Under the pieces are notes generated by a model. It ran no database searches and had not been told where the DNA came from. It saw only the letters and a program-made list of their open reading frames with translations. From the NCBI GenBank assembly GCA_002811675.1, contig PDIM01000048.1, forward strand, positions 24,657 through 88,656: a stretch of DNA of 64,000 nucleotides. The letters run 5' to 3'. This document shows, in pieces, positions 59,178 to 64,000 of this stretch. Position 1 is the stretch's first letter. The number at the start of each line of letters is the position of its first letter. The position numbers were made by a program, and so were the translations under genes. The DNA is from Ichthyosporea sp. XGB-2017a. Lineage: Eukaryota; Opisthokonta; Ichthyosporea.

Positions 59178-61223
59178 ATGTCGAATGAAGCAAATAGGCA
59201 GGGGAAACAGATGTTGGGTAACGATTCAAAACTAAAAGATGGGAATGCCGCACAAAGCGTCAGCTCCCAAGGCAGTGCTTCTGGTGCTAGCACTAGTGGT
59301 GCAGGCAGTGCAAAGATTCCGAAGAAAAACCGCTTTATGGTCAGCGAGGTGAAAGAATCTCCACCTTCTCTCCCTGCGGAAGTGCAGAACTTGTCAAGAA
59401 AAAATAGTGTTGGGAAAAAGCACGTAGCCTTCGTTCAACAAGCTGATTCTACTTTGGTTGCTCACGGGGAACATAAAGAGGGACCGAAGGTTGGAAGTGA
59501 CGCTGAGAATATCAAAAATGTGGGTGGGGAATTACCTCCAAAGGGGGAAGTGCACATTAAAAATGAAAGCAGATTTCAAGTTAGGGATGTCATAGAACCT
59601 TCAGAACCTGCTCACGTTAAGTCATCAAGATTCGTGGTTAATGATATGGATGAAAAGCCGTTTGTGCCGGTAGGTGGCGCTCTTCCAGAAAGTGCACAGA
59701 GCACCGTTCACTCCCAGAGTACAATGGGGAGCAACAGTCGCTTTCAGGTGTCTGACTTGGGAGAAGCAAGAGCTTCGGATATAAGCACAAATGAAGTTAG
59801 TCATACGCATAATGTGCCGCTTGCTTCTAGTACGGTAAGTGGCCGTTTCCATGTGGCGCAAGTAAGTGAAGTGCCCGCTGGAGCAGCGCCTCCATCCACG
59901 TCGAATTCGGCTTCCGAAAGTGCTCAAAACACCATCCAAAGCACTATAGGTAGTAGTAACAGGTTCCAAGTATCCGATCTGGGAGATGCTCCCGCTTCTA
60001 ACTTTCCTACTTTATCGTCTGCTAATAAGGGTAAGGGGAAGACGTACAAATCGTCTTATAGTCGAGGAAGATTTACTGTAGGGGATTGCTGGAAAGCGGA
60101 AATTTCGGAAAGTGAACAGAATTCAGGAGCAGCAACGCCAGCTATTATATCAGTACATGGCACTCCTCATCAATCTCCACCACACATCTCTTCCATTCCT
60201 CCTACGCATCTACCAGAGGGACATGCAGAAAAATGGGCACTCACTGGAAGAGCATCTCCAGTACCCTCTCATTTTCGTTCTGCATCACCCCAAGGGATAA
60301 GCGGGCGAAAGAGTCCTGTGAATGTGCCAGAAGAAGCGTTAGCTCCGAATCCCGAAAAAAAAATTATTCCTTCAAGAGCCCCGACTTCCCCAACTTTACG
60401 CCATACTGAGCATGGAAGAGCTACTCCTACTCACGCTCAACAGCGTGGTGGTCCTGTTCCTTTGAGCGGGGTTGGAAGAAGGGATTCGCCTCCTTCTTTA
60501 GGCGTCACACAACCTGCAAGCAATGTGGTGAACCCAACACCTGTGCGGAAAGCACCAACCGCCTCAAACCTTGGACAAAAAGCTACTGTTAATGTTGTTC
60601 ACAATCGCATTAAGATTTCGGGCCAATCGAGTGGCACAGCATCGCTGTCCGGAAGCACCAGCAATTTGCAAGGGGGAGTAAAGGAACCGGGGAGCTCTCA
60701 GGCTACAACAGGGGTTAATAATGTGCATGCAAATGTCGCACTTTTAGTGCAGCAGGGAATTCAACAACAGCGAATGTTAAACAGACTTTTGGGCCTTCAG
60801 TCGGCCAAACTCCAGACAGAGGCTTCGGCCACCAATGTCTCTGCCATGCCACACATGTCTTCTGATCCTGGCACTCCTTTAGATGCTCAGGGGCACAATG
60901 ATCCATTTATGGCGATGCTTGAGGAGATGAGAAAAATGTATTTTGCGATGAAAAGTGAAAATGAGCTCTTGAAACAAGAGAACGCTGTAATGAGAAGACA
61001 GTTGAACGTCCCAGTGGGAACGAATGTCATTGCAAGGTTTTCGGAAACAAGGCTCGATTCTAATAGGGGTGTTGATGAGGCAAAAGCTAATCGTTCTATT
61101 GTTGAAAATGCAAACAGTATTGCTCATCAAAATGCCAAATTAACCAGTGCAAAGCCTATATCTATACCTGAAGGGCGAAAGCATCAGGAGCATGACCGAT
61201 TAAACGAACACCATCAGCCATAG
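59178..61223 (+). CDS. RFxV-repeat protein with TSC22-like zipper (candidate WNK/OSR1-pathway scaffold)
   Basis: The 681-aa intronless frame is mostly disordered, Ser/Pro/Ala-rich. It has seven RFxV motifs in the first 301 residues: RFMV (52), RFQV (132), RFVV (151), RFQV (188), RFHV (223), RFQV (262) and RFTV (298). RFxV/I is the established docking motif for the CCT domains of OSR1/SPAK and the CCT-like domains of WNK and NRBP proteins. SP-rich repeats (residues about 325-470) offer phosphosites. Near the C-terminus (about 574-612) LEEMRKMYFAMKSENELLKQ then ENAVMRRQL looks like a TSC22-type box with leucine zipper. Together this resembles long TSC22D proteins of animals. It could also be an unrelated scaffold; I see no kinase domain. 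The ATG at 59178 is the first in frame. Confidence 0.6.
   Translation: MSNEANRQGKQMLGNDSKLKDGNAAQSVSSQGSASGASTSGAGSAKIPKKNRFMVSEVKESPPSLPAEVQNLSRKNSVGKKHVAFVQQADSTLVAHGEHKEGPKVGSDAENIKNVGGELPPKGEVHIKNESRFQVRDVIEPSEPAHVKSSRFVVNDMDEKPFVPVGGALPESAQSTVHSQSTMGSNSRFQVSDLGEARASDISTNEVSHTHNVPLASSTVSGRFHVAQVSEVPAGAAPPSTSNSASESAQNTIQSTIGSSNRFQVSDLGDAPASNFPTLSSANKGKGKTYKSSYSRGRFTVGDCWKAEISESEQNSGAATPAIISVHGTPHQSPPHISSIPPTHLPEGHAEKWALTGRASPVPSHFRSASPQGISGRKSPVNVPEEALAPNPEKKIIPSRAPTSPTLRHTEHGRATPTHAQQRGGPVPLSGVGRRDSPPSLGVTQPASNVVNPTPVRKAPTASNLGQKATVNVVHNRIKISGQSSGTASLSGSTSNLQGGVKEPGSSQATTGVNNVHANVALLVQQGIQQQRMLNRLLGLQSAKLQTEASATNVSAMPHMSSDPGTPLDAQGHNDPFMAMLEEMRKMYFAMKSENELLKQENAVMRRQLNVPVGTNVIARFSETRLDSNRGVDEAKANRSIVENANSIAHQNAKLTSAKPISIPEGRKHQEHDRLNEHHQP
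59688..60002 (+). repeat. duplicated RFQVSDLG module inside the RFxV gene
   Basis: Residues 171-200 (ESAQSTVHSQ...SRFQVSDLGEARAS) and 248-275 (ESAQNTIQST...NRFQVSDLGDAPAS) are clearly related, indicating an internal duplication of a docking module. Confidence 0.8.
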
Positions 61224-61899
61224 GAATGCTTTTAATGCTCACCTCTTTATAACTCTTGCTTTTTTCACCTTCTCTGTAATATACCACCCTCTTTCTCACT
61301 TTTTTTTTTTGTTAAAGCTTCTTTGTTTTAGCAGTTGTTGCATTAGATATTCCACCATGAGAGCTAAGACATATTAAGTTTATTTAAGTAGCTACTTTGG
61401 AGTTAAAATAAGTACTCGAGCTATTTATTCACGCGACAAATGCCAATTGCAAAGCCCTGTCTTCTTTTTACTTTTTATCCCGAATAAAACTGAAAAATAT
61501 GTTAAAACAATTAACACCGGTCCGGGACTATGGAAGTATAAAGGGTTTTAGGTTCTTGGAGACATCAGCTGACTCTAGTGTGTAGCCAAAAGTATTTACC
61601 TCCACCACCAATGGTATTTCATGCTGTATCTGTGTGTGTGTCTGCCTTCTTCTGGCACTTGGGCCTTGAAGCGACAGGAAATTAAGAGAAGAGTTGGGGA
61701 CATAGATAGATCCATAGAGTCACAGAGAGTTTGTAGTGGAAGATTAAGTGCTAATTTGGTCTGATAGGCTTGCTTAGACACAGTCATTAGAGGTTGATTG
61801 TACTTTTATCCTTTTTGAGTGGCTAGGTATTAGCCATCTGATTACTATTATACAACTGCGTTCTAAATATCAACTAATCTGCAGTTTCCCTTTCAGAAC
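61224..61899. other. RFxV gene 3' region and PICK1 5' leader
   Basis: Contains a probable 5' UTR intron of PICK1 at 61827-61896 (GTATTAG...TTTCAG, 70 nt, branch-like CAACTAATC) that ends 3 nt before the ATG. No other gene seen. Confidence 0.45.
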
Positions 61900-62949
61900 A
61901 TGAATCCTGAAGCCTCTACGGCGATTGTTGAAAAGGATTGTAATGGTGCTCTGGGAATGAGTCTTGGAGGAGGCTCTCCTTTATGCCCATGTGTGTACGC
62001 AGTTGCCCTGCAAACTGGAATGCCTGTGGCAACAGAAGGTTCTATTCAAATTGGTGATGAGATTAGTGAGATAAATGGGGTGTCTTTGGAAGGATTGACT
62101 CGTTTTCAAGTTGCGGAAATCATACAACATCAAAACGGGCCTTTATCAATTGGCTTTAAAAGGTTTGATGGCGACACCTATTTTGGGAAAAAGGAGCCTC
62201 TTGACGTAAGCTTGAAGAAACTTAAGCAGAAGCTTAGCCTGAAACTAAAGCCCGATATTTTGGATACCTTTGGGATAGAACATGCATTTTTGCAAGAGTC
62301 TGAGGACTTTGAAATGGCTATGGATCGCTTTGAAAGAACATGCAAAATGTACGATGGGCTACTGTTGAGGATTAAAACATATGTGGAAGCTTTCCAAAAG
62401 CTTTTGGAGACTCAAAAAGAAATTGGGGTCTTATTTGCAAACTCGGGAATTCGTGAAGACGACCAACACATGTCAAAGTTTTTGTCTGCCTTTGGGAAGG
62501 GTCACCAAAAGATAAGTTGCTTGGGGGAGAACTTCATACCGTTCAGTGAGAATTTGATAAAGGATCTTATGACATTCAGTACAAAAGCAGTGGGAGATTT
62601 AAAAGATACTATTTCCAGATATCAAGAAGCCAAGATGGAGTATCTTGCGTATCTTCTGCGAAGCCGCAAGCTCGAAGCAGAGGAAGAAGAGTGCGAAAAG
62701 CAAGAAAATACGTTGAATAGGTGCTTGGAAGGAAATTTAGAATATCGTTGGAATCTGCAGAAGATGTACCGCTCCCGGCAAAAGTATGAAAAGTTTCGCG
62801 AATCTGTAAACATTAAATTATCCTTACTTGATGAAAAGAGAATGTCGGATTTGCAAAATAAGCTGACCGGGTTTCTTCAAAGCATGGGTTGCTATTTCGA
62901 AGGATCTTTGTCGGTGTGTGAAAAAGCTAGAATAGAAATGTCAGCATGA
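61900..62949 (+). CDS. PICK1: PICK1 (PDZ plus arfaptin-homology BAR domain)
   Basis: PICK1 is a membrane-curving scaffold that in animals binds PKC-alpha and receptor tails. The 349-aa frame has a PDZ (residues about 8-90) with the peptide-binding loop LGMSLGGGSPLCPCVYAVAL, matching human IGISIGGGAQYCPCLYIVQV in register, then DEISEINGVSLEGLTRFQVAEIIQ. The arfaptin-homology domain follows (about 100-345): ERTCKMYDGLLLRIKTYVEAF, GVLFANSGIRE, KFLSAFGKGH, AKMEYLAYLLRSRKLEAEEEE, NLEYRWNLQKMYRSRQKYEKFRESV. The acidic C-tail of human PICK1 (415 aa) is missing. It begins MNPEAST right after an acceptor-like CTTTCAG, so extra 5' coding is possible. AATAAA at 63062. Confidence 0.93.
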   Translation: MNPEASTAIVEKDCNGALGMSLGGGSPLCPCVYAVALQTGMPVATEGSIQIGDEISEINGVSLEGLTRFQVAEIIQHQNGPLSIGFKRFDGDTYFGKKEPLDVSLKKLKQKLSLKLKPDILDTFGIEHAFLQESEDFEMAMDRFERTCKMYDGLLLRIKTYVEAFQKLLETQKEIGVLFANSGIREDDQHMSKFLSAFGKGHQKISCLGENFIPFSENLIKDLMTFSTKAVGDLKDTISRYQEAKMEYLAYLLRSRKLEAEEEECEKQENTLNRCLEGNLEYRWNLQKMYRSRQKYEKFRESVNIKLSLLDEKRMSDLQNKLTGFLQSMGCYFEGSLSVCEKARIEMSA

Positions 62950-63569
62950 AGCACCAAAACTTCTATGTATATAAGTAAAGTTCACCTCCTACTCTCAGCA
63001 CCTTAAGCTCAATGCCATTTTACTTGTTTGACGCTGTATCGTGAAAATGTTTGCAAAAACCAATAAACGCGTAATGCCAATCTTCTCTGCATTTGCTACA
63101 TGCAGTCTTCTTAGCCATTTTGAAACAGAAAAGAATTTGGCACAAGGGCAGTTTTGAACAAATAGACTAGCTCAAGACGACTCATGTGAATGGGCACTAG
63201 GTTCATAGATTCTGGGGTCTGTTGACTAGACTAGACTAGCGTCCAGTGCCTCATGTCCAAAAGAGCCATCAGCCAACTCAACTCCATTTGGACAGCACAG
63301 CAGAGTATCAATAATAGTACTATAGTGCGAGACAAGCATGGGCCCCAGAGTGTTGATTTCTATGGGAAAAAGCCATAGATAAGAGAATCCTCTTTTTACT
63401 GTAACCCTGGGACATGGTGCCGCGTGGCCATTGTGTAAAGGGATGGATTCCATAGTAGAGGAGGGTTAGGGTGTTATCTATAGGCCCCTCCATACATAAC
63501 GCCACACCTCATGCCCCCAGCTGACTCCTTTCATTGCCTGTTCCTCTCTTTGTGTCTCTTTCTGTTTAT

Positions 63570-63599
63570 CTCTCTCTCTCTCTCTCCCTCTCCGTCTCC

Positions 63600-63636
<37 letters not shown>
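63570..63636. repeat. CT-rich microsatellite
   Basis: Two long (CT)n tracts separated by ccctctccgtctccccctcc. Confidence 0.95.
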
Positions 63637-63637
<1 letters not shown>

Positions 63638-63739
63638 TCCCTCTAATACTCCCCCCTTCTAGAGGCCTCAATCCCCGTATTATATATCGGCCCCATCCAC
63701 CGCGTGTTGAATGTGTCTCTCCCTCTTCTTTTTTTGCTT

Positions 63740-63825
63740 TGTAGCCGTATTATCTGCTGATTGATTTCTATTGTTGATTTTTATCATCTCAAGGAGATTA
63801 TTTAGACTTTTCGGCATAGCAAGAT
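63740..63825 (+). other. candidate 5' exon with start codon cut by an intron
   Basis: The sequence GCATAGCAAGAT is followed by GTAAGTTTCTC, so a donor falls between AT and G of an ATG. The stretch lies downstream of pyrimidine-rich sequence, as in genes whose first exon is nearly all leader. The rest of the gene would lie beyond the window. Speculative. Confidence 0.3.
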
Positions 63826-64000
63826 GTAAGTTTCTCTTTTGTTAGCTTTTAGTGTTTGGAGTGTTCATTACTGACGAGGGATGCAGGGGTCGGCTTAAGG
63901 GCAGGGTCGAGCATTTATGTCGTGAACAAATTTTTGGGGATTGATTAAGCAAGAGATGAACTTTTTTTTTTTTTTTTTTTTTGTTGGGGGGGGGGCGGGG

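Larger units (their letters stand above)
62950..64000. other. PICK1 3' region, microsatellite and start of another gene
   Basis: AATAAA (63062-63067) for PICK1, TTAGGG at 63466, a CT-rich microsatellite, then a candidate 5' exon. The last 40 nt are a T run followed by G/C run. Confidence 0.5.

Noticed and set aside
63961-64000. T run followed by G/C run as a biological signal
   Set aside because: More likely low-complexity sequence or sequencing/assembly noise.

Overview
The window is nuclear DNA from a compact eukaryotic genome, most likely a unicellular or very simple holozoan (the animal-plus-close-relatives lineage). Genes sit on both strands, often tens of bases apart. Most introns are 70-120 nt with GTAAGT/GTGAGT-type donors, and many long genes have none. 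The holozoan reading rests on a PICK1 orthologue (PDZ plus arfaptin/BAR), an L27-PDZ-SH3-GuK MAGUK of p55/MPP type and a protein with seven RFxV motifs and a TSC22-like zipper. IFT56 and a Tctex-type dynein-2 light chain show that it builds a cilium or flagellum. A Vac8-like armadillo protein, familiar from fungi and protists, points away from ordinary animals. No species is claimed.

Layout, left to right: Sen1/senataxin helicase running off the left edge (-); a 155-aa orphan (-); a gamma-tubulin complex protein (-); IFT56/TTC26 (-) divergent from DYNLT2B (+); p55-type MAGUK (-) divergent from a TraB-domain protein (+); glucose-6-phosphate 1-epimerase (-) with an apparent 2-nt lesion, divergent from SRP54 (+); UQCRH and COA7 (+); NOP16, VWA8 and DDX3/Ded1 (-); an NDRG-family protein (+) convergent with ATG3 (-); an assembly gap with duplicated flanks; SPRYD7 (+) convergent with U2SURP (-); MCM7 (-) divergent from ANAPC4 (+); a Vac8-like protein (+); DTWD2 (+) convergent with COG3 (-); EIF2A (+); a gene-poor 2.8 kb; the RFxV/TSC22-like protein (+); PICK1 (+); and a 5' exon-like signal near the right edge.

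The genes are mostly conserved housekeeping functions: RNA helicases and splicing, translation and targeting, replication and cell cycle, Golgi and vacuole trafficking, autophagy, mitochondria, cilium and cytoskeleton. There is no operon logic. Two divergent pairs are functionally matched and may share promoters: IFT56/DYNLT2B and MCM7/ANAPC4. Convergent pairs are so close that poly(A) signals fall inside the neighbour or over the gene's own stop codon.

The most unusual points are two candidate 31-nt introns (Sen1 and MAGUK) with matching ends, the seven-RFxV candidate WNK/OSR1-pathway scaffold, the Vac8-like gene in a holozoan setting, and the frame lesion at a conserved Trp of the epimerase. 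I found no tRNA, rRNA, CRISPR array or transposase. Exon boundaries were derived by hand from splice consensus, reading phase and family alignment from memory.
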